A stretch of DNA of 64,000 nucleotides, from contig CATQHI010000013.1 of NCBI GenBank assembly GCA_958295895.1, forward strand, positions 62,001 to 126,000, in the 5' to 3' direction. The translations under genes were made by a program, and so were the position numbers. The stretch is from Saprospiraceae bacterium. Lineage in GTDB: Bacteria > Bacteroidota > Bacteroidia > Chitinophagales > Saprospiraceae. The notes below the pieces were generated by a model, which was not told the origin of the DNA, ran no database searches, and was given only the letters and a program-made list of their open reading frames with translations. The stretch's first letter is position 1, and each line of letters begins with the position of its first letter. Positions 1 to 8,711 of this stretch are shown in pieces.

Positions 1-2769
1 GAGGGCTACGGACTCGGCGTGAGTGTCTGCGACGTCAACCAGGACGGCTGGCCCGATCTCTACATCACTAACGACTACGTCAGCAACGACCTGCTGTGGA
101 TCAACAACCAGGACGGCACCTTCACCGACCGTGCCGCCGACTACCTCAAGCACACGAGCTACTCGGCCATGGGCAACGACGTGGCCGACCTCAACGGCGA
201 CGGCACCGAGGACCTCTTCAGCGTCGACATGTTCCCCGAAAACAACCTGCGCCGCAAGGCCATGATGCCCCCCAACAACTACAACGCCTACCTCAATAAC
301 GTCCGCTTCGACTACCTACCGCAATTCACCCGCAACATGCTGCAACTAGGCGTACGCGCCAACGACACCACGCTGGTGTACGAGGATGTAGGCATGCTCG
401 CCGGGGTAGCCGCCACCGACTGGAGCTGGAGCCCCCTGGCCGCCGACGTCGACAACGACGGCGACCGCGACCTGCTCATCACCAACGGCTTTCCCCGCGA
501 CGTGACCGACCGCGACTTCATGGACTACAACGTGGTGATGAGCAGACTGGCAAGCCGCGAGACCCGTCTGGCCCAGATCCCCTCCATCAAGATTGCTAAC
601 TACGCTTACGAAAACGACGGGGGCAATATCCCCCTGTTCACTAAGCGCATCGCTGCCTGGGGCCTTGACCTCCCCTCCTTTTCCAATGGGGCCATCTACG
701 CCGACCTCGATAACGACGGCGACCTCGACTACGCGGTCAATAACATCAACGACAGTTGCTTCCTCTTTCGCAACACCCTCATCGACGGGGCCTCCCGGCC
801 GGACTCCACTCACTACCTCTCCCTCACTCTCCGGGGTAGCGGCATGAACACCCAGGCCATCGGAGCCCGCGTCACGGTCGAGACCACCCGTGGCCGGCAG
901 ACTGCCTACAACCAGCCCGTACGCGGCTTCCTCTCCAGCGTGACCGACGTACTGCACTTCGGCTTCGCGGCGGGCGATAGCCTCGTGGCCGTGCACGTCA
1001 CCTGGCCCGATGGCAAAGACCTTATATATAAGGACGTCACTTGGGACCAACGTTTACTGCTTACCCCCGACCGGGGCCGGCCGGCTCCCCCGGCTACCGA
1101 CTCCCCCGTAGCACCGCTGTTGGTGGCTACCGAGCTCATGCAGTCGCTGCCCATGCACCGCGACTGTCTTTTCATCGATTTCAACGTGCAGCCGCTGCTG
1201 CCCCACAAGCTTTCTGAGTACGGCCCCGGCCTGGCCGTAGCCGACGTCAACGGCGACGGGCTCGACGACGTGTACCGTTCCGGCAGCCACTTTTACCCGG
1301 GTAGCCTGCTACTCCAGGAGACAGATGCAGCGGGGCAGCCCACCTTCCGCCTGGCCGATCCGCTTCCGGTAGACAATGGTCCCGAGGAGCTGGGCAGTCT
1401 CTTCTTCGACGCCGACGGCGACGGCGACCAGGATCTTTACCTCGTCAGCGGCGGCAGCGAGTACAGCCTCGACCGCCCCGAGCTCCTCGACCGCCTACTG
1501 CTCAACGACGGGGCGGGTAACTTCATTCTGGCCGAAGATGCGTTGCCTGGGTTGAAGTCCAGCGGCTCCTGCGTGCGGGCCGCCGACTACGACCGCGACG
1601 GCGACCTGGACCTGTTCGTCGGCGGCCGCCTACAACCGGCACGCTTCCCGGAACCGGTCGATAGCTACGTGCTGGAAAACAACGGCCGCGGGAAGTTTGC
1701 ACCTGCGTCCCCGCCCGAATTTGCCGCTCTGGGACTGGTCTGTGACGCGCTGTGGACCGACTACGACAACGACGGCTGGACCGACCTGCTCATCGCCGGA
1801 CAGGGCATGCCCCTACGCCTGTTTGCCAACCGCGACGGCGCACTGACCGAAGCCACCCCCGCCTCCTTCAGCGAGCACATCGGCTGGTGGAACGGCCTCA
1901 CCGGCGCTGACTTCGACCACGACGGCGACGTGGACTACGTGGCTACCAACTTCGGCCGCAACAACCTTTACCAGCAGAGTGGGCAGGACTACGTGGGCCT
2001 CTACGGGGCCGACTTCGACGGCAACGGCGGCTACGACCTGCTGGTGGCCGACTATGCCCTGGCCGAAGACGGTACGTACCAGGAATACCCCCACAACCAG
2101 CGCACGGATACGGAGAAGCAGCTCATCAGCGTCAAAAAACGGTACGAGCGCCACGATGAATTCGGTCGCGCTACCATCGGCGAGATCGTGACCGGCTACC
2201 CCCAGGCCGAGGTGACCGCCCTGCGCGCCAACTACCTCCGGTCCGTCTGGATCGAGAACCTAGGCGACGGCAACTTTACCTTCCATGAGCTACCCCGCGA
2301 GGCCCAGGTAGCCCCCCTCTTCGGCCTCCAGCCCCTCGACGTGAACGGCGACGGCTACGACGACCTGGTGGCCATCGGCAACGACTACGGTGCCGAGACT
2401 GGCATGGGGATGCTCGACGCACTCAACGGGCTGGTGCTGCTGTACGACCCTGTAGGAAGGGAGTTTGTCGCTCAGTCACTACAGGAGTCCGGCATCTTCG
2501 TACCCGGCAATGGCCGCAGCCTGACCGTACTCAACGCCGGCGGTCGTCCCCTGCTCGTAGCCGCAGAAAATCAGGGGCCCACCCGCAGCTACCTCACCGC
2601 GGACGCAGGTGCCACCTACGTGGAATTTCCCCCCGACGCCCGTCGCCTCACCTACACCCTGGTCGGCAAGCCCGTGGTCGTGGAAGCCTACTGGGGCAGC
2701 GGGTATCTGAGTCAGCGGGGGCGGGGGGCGTGGGTGCCGGCGGGGGCAAGTGATTTACAAGTGAATTAG
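1..2769 (+). CDS. FG-GAP/VCBS repeat protein with ASPIC/UnbV domain (5' partial)
   Basis: The reading frame is open to the first base of the window, so the start lies upstream; a GTG at 19 is internal. About eleven calcium-binding-type DxDxDG repeats of the FG-GAP/VCBS kind are spread along the chain (for example DVNQDGWPDL, DLNGDGTEDL, DVNGDGLDDV, DYDRDGDLDL). Between the first four and the rest lies an ASPIC/UnbV domain (about residues 275-345 counted from base 19, with GARVTVET and HVTWPDGK). This is the CRTAC1-like architecture common in Bacteroidota, a probable secreted or surface beta-propeller protein. Ligand and role are unknown. No signal peptide can be seen because the N-terminus is missing, and no obvious type IX sorting domain is present at the C-terminus. 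Confidence 0.85.
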   Translation, partial: EGYGLGVSVCDVNQDGWPDLYITNDYVSNDLLWINNQDGTFTDRAADYLKHTSYSAMGNDVADLNGDGTEDLFSVDMFPENNLRRKAMMPPNNYNAYLNNVRFDYLPQFTRNMLQLGVRANDTTLVYEDVGMLAGVAATDWSWSPLAADVDNDGDRDLLITNGFPRDVTDRDFMDYNVVMSRLASRETRLAQIPSIKIANYAYENDGGNIPLFTKRIAAWGLDLPSFSNGAIYADLDNDGDLDYAVNNINDSCFLFRNTLIDGASRPDSTHYLSLTLRGSGMNTQAIGARVTVETTRGRQTAYNQPVRGFLSSVTDVLHFGFAAGDSLVAVHVTWPDGKDLIYKDVTWDQRLLLTPDRGRPAPPATDSPVAPLLVATELMQSLPMHRDCLFIDFNVQPLLPHKLSEYGPGLAVADVNGDGLDDVYRSGSHFYPGSLLLQETDAAGQPTFRLADPLPVDNGPEELGSLFFDADGDGDQDLYLVSGGSEYSLDRPELLDRLLLNDGAGNFILAEDALPGLKSSGSCVRAADYDRDGDLDLFVGGRLQPARFPEPVDSYVLENNGRGKFAPASPPEFAALGLVCDALWTDYDNDGWTDLLIAGQGMPLRLFANRDGALTEATPASFSEHIGWWNGLTGADFDHDGDVDYVATNFGRNNLYQQSGQDYVGLYGADFDGNGGYDLLVADYALAEDGTYQEYPHNQRTDTEKQLISVKKRYERHDEFGRATIGEIVTGYPQAEVTALRANYLRSVWIENLGDGNFTFHELPREAQVAPLFGLQPLDVNGDGYDDLVAIGNDYGAETGMGMLDALNGLVLLYDPVGREFVAQSLQESGIFVPGNGRSLTVLNAGGRPLLVAAENQGPTRSYLTADAGATYVEFPPDARRLTYTLVGKPVVVEAYWGSGYLSQRGRGAWVPAGASDLQVN

Positions 2770-2798
2770 ACGTCTATCCGCCGAAGGCGGTCTAATTC
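2763..2798. terminator. Palindrome across two convergent stop codons
   Basis: Outer arms of 9 bp (2763-2771 and 2790-2798) are perfect reverse complements, and an inner stem CCGCC/GGCGG (2778-2782, 2786-2790) closes on a GAA loop. The element contains the TAG of the upstream FG-GAP gene and the TAG of the convergent pirin gene. A bidirectional transcription terminator is the likeliest role, but there is no long T run, so the call is tentative. Confidence 0.45.
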
Positions 2799-3511
2799 AT
2801 TGGTACTTCCATAGCGAGGATGCGAGCGCCCTTATCACCGGCCTTCACCGCGAAGGTTTCCGCTGCCGTCACACCTAGTCCATCGCGGCGTCCGAGCTGC
2901 TGCCCGTCGACCTCCGCGCTGCCCTCGAGTACGAAGAGGTAGACGCCGTGGCCGGGCTTGTTGAGGGTATAGTCAATGGCCTCATCAGCGTCGAGGCGGC
3001 CGATACTGAAGTAGGCATCCTGGTGGATCCAGACGGCCCCCTCCACGCCGGCGTCTTTGGGGGTGAGGACCTGGTGCCAGGCGTTGCGCTCCTTGGTCTC
3101 GTCGACGTGGATCTGGTCGTAACGGGGCTCGACGTTCCGCTCGTCGGGGAACACCCAGATCTGAAGAAACTTGACGTCGCGGTCAGTGTGCTTGTTCTTC
3201 TCCGAGTGTACGACACCTGTACCGGCGCTCATCACCTGAATGTCGCCTTCCTTGATCACCGTGGTGTTGCCCATGCTATCCTTATGCTCCAGGTCACCTT
3301 CGAGCGGGATAGAAATGATCTCCATGTTGTCGTGGGGGTGGGAGCCGAAGCCGCGGCCGGCGGCTACCTCGTCGTCGTTGAGTACGCGCAGTACGCCAAA
3401 GTGCGTACGCTCCGGATCGTAGTAGCTGGCAAAGCTGAAGGTGTGGTGGGTGTTGAGCCAGCCGTGGTTGGCGTGGCCGCGGGAATCGGCGGGATGATAG
3501 ATCGTTTTCAT
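2792..3511 (-). CDS. Pirin family protein (YhhW-like cupin)
   Basis: 239 residues, the usual length for bacterial pirins. The N-terminal cupin carries the full metal-binding set His58, His60, His102 and Glu104 (motifs SHPHDNME and GVVHSE). Start motif HGWLNTHHTFSFASYYDP is typical of the family. YhhW-type pirins bind iron and have quercetin 2,3-dioxygenase activity in vitro; the cellular role here is unknown. The C-terminal half is the degenerate second cupin. The gene stands alone, convergent with the FG-GAP gene and divergent from the NdpA-like gene. Confidence 0.9.
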   Translation of the reverse strand: MKTIYHPADSRGHANHGWLNTHHTFSFASYYDPERTHFGVLRVLNDDEVAAGRGFGSHPHDNMEIISIPLEGDLEHKDSMGNTTVIKEGDIQVMSAGTGVVHSEKNKHTDRDVKFLQIWVFPDERNVEPRYDQIHVDETKERNAWHQVLTPKDAGVEGAVWIHQDAYFSIGRLDADEAIDYTLNKPGHGVYLFVLEGSAEVDGQQLGRRDGLGVTAAETFAVKAGDKGARILAMEVPMN

Positions 3512-3563
3512 TGTAGGTACATTTGATGTAGTTGTACAACATGCAGAGCAGTTGAAGGTTGCG

Positions 3564-3676
3564 TAGATCGCTTCGTGTTAGACGCCTGTCGGCTGGTTAG
3601 ACGGCCTAACAGCGCAGCGTCTAACCAGCCGACAGGCATCTACTGAGCGAGGCGATCTAACGAGCGAAGCGATCTA
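3564..3676. repeat. Nested inverted repeats between divergent genes
   Basis: The inner pair is a perfect 20-bp inverted repeat, 3584-3603 against 3618-3637, with a 14-base loop; the arms extend to 3581/3640 with one mismatch. The outer pair is a perfect 12-bp inverted repeat, 3564-3575 against 3665-3676. In addition 3645-3659 and 3662-3676 are 15-bp direct repeats with one mismatch. The outer right arm overlaps the first bases of the -7-like element of the following gene. It may be a REP/MITE-like intergenic element or an operator; no protein coding potential was seen. Confidence 0.7.
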
Positions 3677-3682
3677 CCTTTG
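3675..3682 (+). promoter_or_regulatory. Bacteroidota -7 element (TACCTTTG)
   Basis: An exact match to the Bacteroidota TAnnTTTG -7 consensus ends only four bases before the ATG at 3687. Transcription starting at the usual distance would give a leaderless or almost leaderless mRNA. No clear -33 TTTG was found at the standard spacing. Confidence 0.5.
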
Positions 3683-3686
3683 TCGC

Positions 3687-4706
3687 ATGGATCAACTCAT
3701 CGTGCACCACCTCATCGTCCACGAACTAAAGAAGCAGCCGGAGCTGGCCGAGGCCGACCTATTACTGAGCAGTCAGCCGCTGGCGATCACCGAGCAGGCG
3801 ATCGACCTGATCGGGCGACTGGACCAGACGTTCGAGCGCAAATCCGACCTGTTGCAGGGTTTTCTGGTGGCACCCGACGAAGGGCTCTTTCCCGCCTACT
3901 ACCAGAACTGGCTGGAGGAGGGGCGTAACCGACCGGGCTTCGTGACCTTTAGTCAATCGGCCATGGACGTGCTGAAGGATAATCTGCAGGGGGTGACCGG
4001 CGCCAAGGGGGGCTACCTGCTCTTCGCCGACTATACGATGGAGGAGCAGCGCATGCTTGGCATCTACATGATCCGCAACACGGAGGGCATGGTTTTCGTA
4101 GACGATGAGGAGCAGGACGCGCTACGGCTACAGACGACGGCCTACCTCGACATTCAGAATATGGCGATGGCCGCCCGGCTGCTGGCCGGGAAGGGGCGCA
4201 ACGTGCAGATGATCCGCCACGCCCGTACCCAGAGCAGTATCTCGCAGTACTTCACCGACTGGGTGGGCATCGACCGGGCGGAGACGAGTTCCGAGCTGAC
4301 CTACAACTTTCTGGAGATGGTCGAGGAGCTGCCGGTGCCCAAGGACCGCGAGACGGGCTTTGCGATGAACGACGGCGACTTCGAGAAAGCCCTGGTAAAG
4401 TATGCCGCCAAGGCGCCGCAGCAAACCATCCGCGTGGAGGACTTCGACGCCCACTTCTACGGCAACGATAAGCCACTGCAGGAGATGCTGGTCGAGCAGA
4501 ACAGCCCCATCGACCAGGGCTTCCGGGTGGACCGCAAGGCGCTGCGCAATCAGTTCTACCTGCGGGCCGGTGTGGGGGGCATCAGCATCACCTGTATGAA
4601 GGATCACTTCCGTAACGGGCAGGTCCACATCGACGAGGCGAGTGGCAAGATCACGATTAACAGCGAGGAGCTTGCTTCCCTCCTGCTGGATCAGTACGGG
4701 GAGTAA
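3687..4706 (+). CDS. Nucleoid-associated protein, NdpA/YejK family
   Basis: 339 residues, matching the 37-kDa nucleoid-associated protein family (NA37). Diagnostic stretches are the N-terminal LIVHHLIVHEL, the central GGYLLFADYTMEEQRMLGIY followed by MIRN, and a C-terminal segment with ISITCMKDHF. Family members (E. coli YejK) are found with the nucleoid; the biochemical role is poorly defined. ATG 3687 is chosen because the homologous N-terminus begins there and a TACCTTTG element lies just upstream. The next gene follows after about 80 bases. Confidence 0.85.
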   Translation: MDQLIVHHLIVHELKKQPELAEADLLLSSQPLAITEQAIDLIGRLDQTFERKSDLLQGFLVAPDEGLFPAYYQNWLEEGRNRPGFVTFSQSAMDVLKDNLQGVTGAKGGYLLFADYTMEEQRMLGIYMIRNTEGMVFVDDEEQDALRLQTTAYLDIQNMAMAARLLAGKGRNVQMIRHARTQSSISQYFTDWVGIDRAETSSELTYNFLEMVEELPVPKDRETGFAMNDGDFEKALVKYAAKAPQQTIRVEDFDAHFYGNDKPLQEMLVEQNSPIDQGFRVDRKALRNQFYLRAGVGGISITCMKDHFRNGQVHIDEASGKITINSEELASLLLDQYGE

Positions 4707-4788
4707 GCGGTAAATCGGGGGGCGGGCCGAACATCTGCCCGTGACACCTAGGTTATACAGCTAGTAATCCAAACAAACAACTACTATC

Positions 4789-5381
4789 ATGGCCACCACC
4801 GACCAGAATCCGGAAACCCTGACTAAAACGACCGACAACCCTAACGGAGAGAACCTCCCCGCTACGACCAACGACGCTAACAAAGATGCCCAGGCCGATG
4901 CCATCATCAAGCGCTACGCACTGTTTGGCACCGCTACGGCATTGATCCCCACCTTTGGGCTCGACGTAGCGGCGCTTACCGGTATACAGGTAAAGATGAT
5001 CAAGGATCTGGCTAATGTGTACGAGTACAATGTCGACGACCAGATGATCCGTATGACGATCACGACTGGAGTCACCTCCCTAGCCGGCCGCCTCGTTACC
5101 GGCGTGCTTACCAGCATCACCAGGGCCTTTTCGCCCCTGAAGTTCCTCATCGGTGGCGCTACTCAAGCAGCCCTAAGCGGATTCATGACCGCTGAGGTAG
5201 GTAAGATATACCAGGCCCGGTTGTCGAGTGGCCAGAACCCCCTCGGACATTACCGTGAGCGAGATCGTCAACCACATCGTCTCCCAGGTACAGGAGGGCA
5301 AGTGGAACCCCCACCAAGGTGGCCGGATGGCGCAATAATTTCAGCTACCTGCTGGATAACGGCAATAGCAACAAGGCCTAA
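4789..5381 (+). CDS. DUF697-like membrane-associated protein, two frameshifts
   Basis: The N-terminal 40 residues are hydrophilic and rich in Thr/Asn/Asp. The core contains GTATALIPTFGLDVAAL, TGIQVKMIKDLANVY and a hydrophobic region resembling DUF697/YcjF-type domains, which associate with membranes and GTPases. The frame is broken twice, each time at a run of five C (5238-5242 and 5308-5312). Dropping one C at each site restores a continuous C-terminus containing SDITVSEIVNHIVSQVQEGK and NFSYLLDNGNSNKA and stopping at TAA 5379-5381. Reading straight on instead would give a 390-residue chain overlapping the opposite-strand gene, which is not credible. Function unknown. Confidence 0.7.
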
Positions 5382-5405
5382 GCACTTAGCCTGCTTCAAA
5401 AGTAT

Positions 5406-5441
5406 AAAGCCCCGGTACGTCCAGCGTGCCGGGGGCTTTTT
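5406..5441 (+). terminator. Rho-independent terminator
   Basis: The stem AAGCCCCGGTACG/CGTGCCGGGGGCTT, with one bulged base and a short loop, is followed by a T run (CTTTTTC). It lies 25 bases after the repaired stop of the DUF697-like gene and 17 bases before the stop of the convergent beta-barrel gene. Confidence 0.8.
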
Positions 5442-5457
5442 CGTGGGGTGTATCCAC

Positions 5458-6081
5458 TTAGAAGTTGTAGTTGAAACCCGTACGGAACTCGTACGGCGAA
5501 TCGTTGAGCCGGTCGGGCTGGGTAAGACGGAACATCACCAGGATCTCGAAGCCGGCCGCACCGGGGCCGCCGCCCTGACTCAGACCCGCTCCCAGGAAGG
5601 GTACCGCCCGGGTGGCGCGCAGCTCGTCAAGCTGTCCGTTGGTGACCCCAGTGATGACGACATCGCTCAGGAGGCTGTACTCCGCCTGCACGAAGAAGCC
5701 CCGATAGATCTTAGCCCGTGCGAAGGCGCCTACCGACCAGGTCCAGTTACGGGAACTCAACTTACCTCCCCCCCCGGTATCGAAGCGGTAGGCATTGTAA
5801 ACGATACTGGCCCGGGGGCCTACACTGAGGAAATTGTTGAGCTTATAGCCTACGATGGGATTGATCCCGATCCTAAACTGACTGCTGTAGCTGCCCCCCC
5901 GGTACTGGAGTACGGCGCCAGCCCCGTACCAGATGTCGCCACCCTGCCGCAGGTCCTGTAGCTGCCGGCCGCGGTTGCCGTAGCGGATATCGTCCCTCGC
6001 GGCATCCTCGCGCGTTTGGGCGGTAGCGAGGGCAGACAGGCAGAGGCACAAAAAGAAAAGAATGAAGACACGTAGATTCAT
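5458..6081 (-). CDS. Outer-membrane beta-barrel protein
   Basis: 207 residues with a clear signal peptide (MNLRVFILFFLCLCLSALATAQ, cleavage after ATA-Q). The mature chain has alternating hydrophobic beta-strand patterns (for example FRIGINPIVGYKLNNFLSVG and FVQAEYSLLSDV) and ends in an aromatic residue (FNYNF), as expected for Bam-inserted barrels. It resembles the PorT/OmpW-like small barrels abundant in Bacteroidota, but no specific family can be named. Located in the outer membrane; substrate or structural role unknown. Confidence 0.75.
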   Translation of the reverse strand: MNLRVFILFFLCLCLSALATAQTREDAARDDIRYGNRGRQLQDLRQGGDIWYGAGAVLQYRGGSYSSQFRIGINPIVGYKLNNFLSVGPRASIVYNAYRFDTGGGGKLSSRNWTWSVGAFARAKIYRGFFVQAEYSLLSDVVITGVTNGQLDELRATRAVPFLGAGLSQGGGPGAAGFEILVMFRLTQPDRLNDSPYEFRTGFNYNF

Positions 6082-6171
6082 AGCGAAGGGGGGGACAAGA
6101 TTTCAGCAAAGATAACGGCAGCAGCGGGGCTTTCGGTCCATTTGCCCGGGCGCGTCCTACCTTTCGGTCCT

Positions 6172-6541
6172 ATGACCGACCGTAAGAAGACGGGCAATCG
6201 GGGCGAGGCGTTGGCCCGCCGACACCTCGAGGCACTGGGCTACGCCATCGAAACCACCAACTACCGCTACCGCCGCACCGAGATCGACCTGGTGGCCGCC
6301 TTTGAGAACAAGATCGTGTTTGTCGAGGTCAAGACCCGTAGCTCCCTAGCCTACGGCCACCCCAGCACCTTCTTCAAGCGACCCCAGCAACGCCGCATCA
6401 GCCGGGCCGCCTCGATGTACATGGAGCACACCAACTACGACTGGGAGATCCGCTTCGACCTCATCGCCATTCACCTGCGCTCCGCCGACGATTACACCCT
6501 GCACCACTACGAGGACGTGTTCTTCCCCCGGTCTCCACTAG
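6172..6541 (+). CDS. YraN family (UPF0102) nuclease-like protein, frameshifted near 3' end
   Basis: Start ATG 6172 gives MTDRKKTGNRGEALARRHLE, the standard YraN N-terminus; a TTG 30 bases upstream is less likely. The PD-(D/E)XK-type core is visible: GEALA, RTEIDLVA, VFVEVKTR. The family is restriction-endonuclease-like with no established cellular reaction. At a run of five C (6525-6529) the frame is lost. Removing one C gives the expected ending DVFFPGLH and a TAG at 6539-6541. Without that repair the frame would run about 300 bases through the opposite DUF58 gene. The repaired stop touches the stop of that convergent gene. Confidence 0.8.
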
Positions 6542-7865
6542 ATACCGCCCCGCCCCTTCAGCTCCAGGTACTTGGCGATCACGTTACCGGTGAGCTCCTC
6601 GGGGCGGGTCAGTACGACCTGCACCCCGTTCTGCCGCAGTCGGGCGGCCATCAGTTCCCGCTCCTGTACGTAGCGACGCGCGGTGCTCTTCAGGTATACC
6701 TCCTCGATGTCGGCCCGCCGGGGGCTCCAGCAAGTCGGCGATCTCGGTGTTTTCGAACAGGATCACGACCAGGGAGTGATTGCGACCGATACGGCGCAGG
6801 ATGGGGAGCACTCGGTCCAGGGCGGTATTGCTCTCGAAGTTGGTGAAGAGGATGAGCAGGCTCCGCGCGGGCAGAAAACGCCGGGTGGCATAGTAGAGTA
6901 AGTCGTAGTCGCTCTCCCCCTCCCGCTCCCGCTGCCGGTACAGCGTTTCAGGATGCGGCGGAGCTGATCGGGCTTGCTGTCGGCCGTAAGTACGTCGCCA
7001 AGTTTATCCGAAAAGGTGATGAGCCCGGCCCGGTCGTCGCGGCGCAGGATGACAATTAGACAGCGCAGGGAGGCATTGATGGCGTAGTCGAGCAGGCTCA
7101 GCCCCCCGAAGGGCATCAGCATCACGCGGCCCTTGTCGATCACGGAGTAAATGCGCTGCGCCCGCTCCACGGCGTACTTATTGACCATGAGCTCCCCCCG
7201 CCGCGCCGTCGCCTTCCAGTTCACGCTGCGCAGATCGTCGCCGCGCACGTACTCCTTGATCTGGTCGAACTCGTAGCTCTTTGTCACCGGCCGGGGCCGC
7301 CGCTGCCCACCTACCAGTACAGTCTCGTGGGCGCGCAGGGCAAACTGCTTCATCTGTACGATGCTGGGGTAGACGGCCACGTCCTGCTCGTGATCGACGA
7401 TCAGGCGGCGCTCGGCCAGGGCGTAACGGGTCTGTAGAAAGAGATTTAGGTTACCGAAGGTGTACACGCCCCGGGTGGTCGGGCGTAAACCGTACTCCAG
7501 GGCGAGTTTCTCTCCGGCTGCGATCCGCACCGGGATGCGTTGGTCCCTGATCTGGAGTTGGTCCGGTAGCTCGTCGATCAGGGTGAGGCGCAGGTTTTGA
7601 GCGCTAGCATTGTGCAGTAGCACCTGTACCTGCAATTCATCGCCGAGAGAGAATACCTGCGGCGGCTTGCGTACCGCGCTCACGGACCGGCGGAGCGGTA
7701 GAGCAGGTACGTATCGTATACCGTAAGCAGCAGCAGTATCGCCGACAGGCCTACCCCCAGGTAGAACGCCCCGGCATACCAAAAGCCTACCGCCCCACAC
7801 ACGCCCGCCACCGCCAGCAGTACGAAAAAGCGTGTCCCCAGGTAGAGATTACTTAAGTGAATCAT
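6538..7865 (-). CDS. DUF58 domain protein, three frameshifts
   Basis: The repaired product is about 440 residues. The N-terminus (MIHLSNLYLGTRFF, ATG at 7865) holds two membrane segments. The middle has the DUF58 core, including RPVTKSYEFDQIKEYVRGDD and LRSVNWKATAR, then a von Willebrand-A-like C-terminal part. DUF58 proteins typically sit beside MoxR ATPases; none is visible here. The frame is interrupted near 7687-7692 (base missing), near 6941-6945 (base missing) and at the G run 6720-6724 (base extra). The three repairs give an uninterrupted chain ending LELKGRGGI with TAG at 6538-6540. These are probably consensus errors, since every fragment is otherwise well conserved. Confidence 0.75.
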
Positions 7866-7952
7866 AAAGGCGGGGTAAGGGGCAGGCACGAACGGCCAAA
7901 CTAAACTAAATTCGCCACACCCCGCGTTCCCTTGGTACTAACTACTACACCC

Positions 7953-8564
7953 GTGAAATTACCCGTCTTCCTCCTCCTGCTTGGGCTACTCAGCGGCTGT
8001 AGTTCGTTCCGCTCGGTGGGCTCTACGGTCCGTAATCCCTCCCGCGCCCCGAGCACGCACACGAGAAGCACCGCGGCCACCCCCTCCACTAGAGCTCGCA
8101 CCCAGCGGCCCCGCCCGCCCCGTGCCGCCAGGCCCGTGCCAAGCGATAAAGAAACTGCCAGCGGCCCCACCGCCGTTAGTCCGCAACAGCCTAGTCAGCA
8201 AGGCCGAAGAATACCTCGGCATCCGCTACAAGTACGGTGGTAATACCCCCAAGGAGGGCTTCGACTGCTCCGGTTTCGTGAAGTACCTGTACAACGCCGA
8301 GGGACTGAGCATCCAGCGCGTGAGCCGCGATCAGGCCAGAGAGGGCCGGCCCATCGACCCCGCTACGGCCAAGGCCGGCGACCTGGTGTTCTTCCGCCGG
8401 GGAGCCACCAGCCCGTCTTTCACGTGTCGATGATCGTGGCGGCTGCCCCGGGGGAGCTCTGGGTGATTCACCCTACTAGTAGCCGGGGGGTGATCCGGGA
8501 AAATATAATGGCCTCCTCGTACTGGCGGCCTAAGATCTATACGGTGAAGGATTTGATCCAGTAG
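7953..8564 (+). CDS. NlpC/P60 family lipoprotein peptidase, frameshifted
   Basis: GTG 7953 begins a lipoprotein signal peptide with lipobox LLSGC (Cys16). A low-complexity Pro/Arg/Thr linker follows, then an NlpC/P60 (C40) domain: YLGIRYKYGG, catalytic Cys in GFDCSGFVKYLY, and catalytic His in FHVSMIV. Enzymes of this family cut peptidoglycan stem peptides in the periplasm. Two frame breaks occur: one somewhere in the linker (about 8050-8190, exact place unclear) and one near 8414, where a G seems missing in AGCCCGTC. The repaired C-terminus ends YTVKDLIQ at TAG 8562-8564. Confidence 0.75.
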
Positions 8565-8611
8565 CTCCACGGCAAAGGTTCACCCAGGCAGGTAACACGG
8601 ATAGAAAACTT

Positions 8612-8676
8612 AACGCAGAGGGCCGCAGAGATGGCTTCAGAAGTACCTCTGCGTTACTCTGCGCCCTCCGCGGTTC
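8612..8676. repeat. Intergenic inverted repeat (GCAGAG/CTCTGC type)
   Basis: AACGCAGAGG (8612-8621) is the exact reverse complement of CCTCTGCGTT (8646-8655). Flanking GGCCGCAGAG and CTCTGCGCCCTCCGCGGTT form a second imperfect pair. The sequence resembles a CTCTGCG-type interspersed repeat seen in many bacterial genomes (recollection, not checked). It lies in the 147-base gap between the convergent NlpC/P60 and DUF4174-like genes; no gene was seen in the gap. Confidence 0.6.
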
Positions 8677-8711
8677 ATTAACAGCGCCGCCAGGCGCCCT
8701 ACCCACCATTA

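Noticed and set aside
346-1050. Long minus-strand open frame opposite the FG-GAP gene
   Set aside because: Val/Gly/Asp-rich mirror of the DxDxDG repeats in GC-rich DNA; no start context and no family resemblance.
2948-3526. 192-codon + strand open frame opposite the pirin gene
   Set aside because: The pirin reading has all metal ligands; the opposite frame is a Val/Gly-rich shadow.
4789-5961. One 390-residue protein read straight through from the DUF697-like start
   Set aside because: After base 5242 the frame is Arg/Pro/Gly-rich without family features and lies antisense to a clear beta-barrel gene; two one-base repairs give a natural C-terminus instead.
6142-6846. A 234-residue version of YraN
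   Set aside because: The family ends near the FFPGL position; the extension runs antisense through DUF58 coding sequence.
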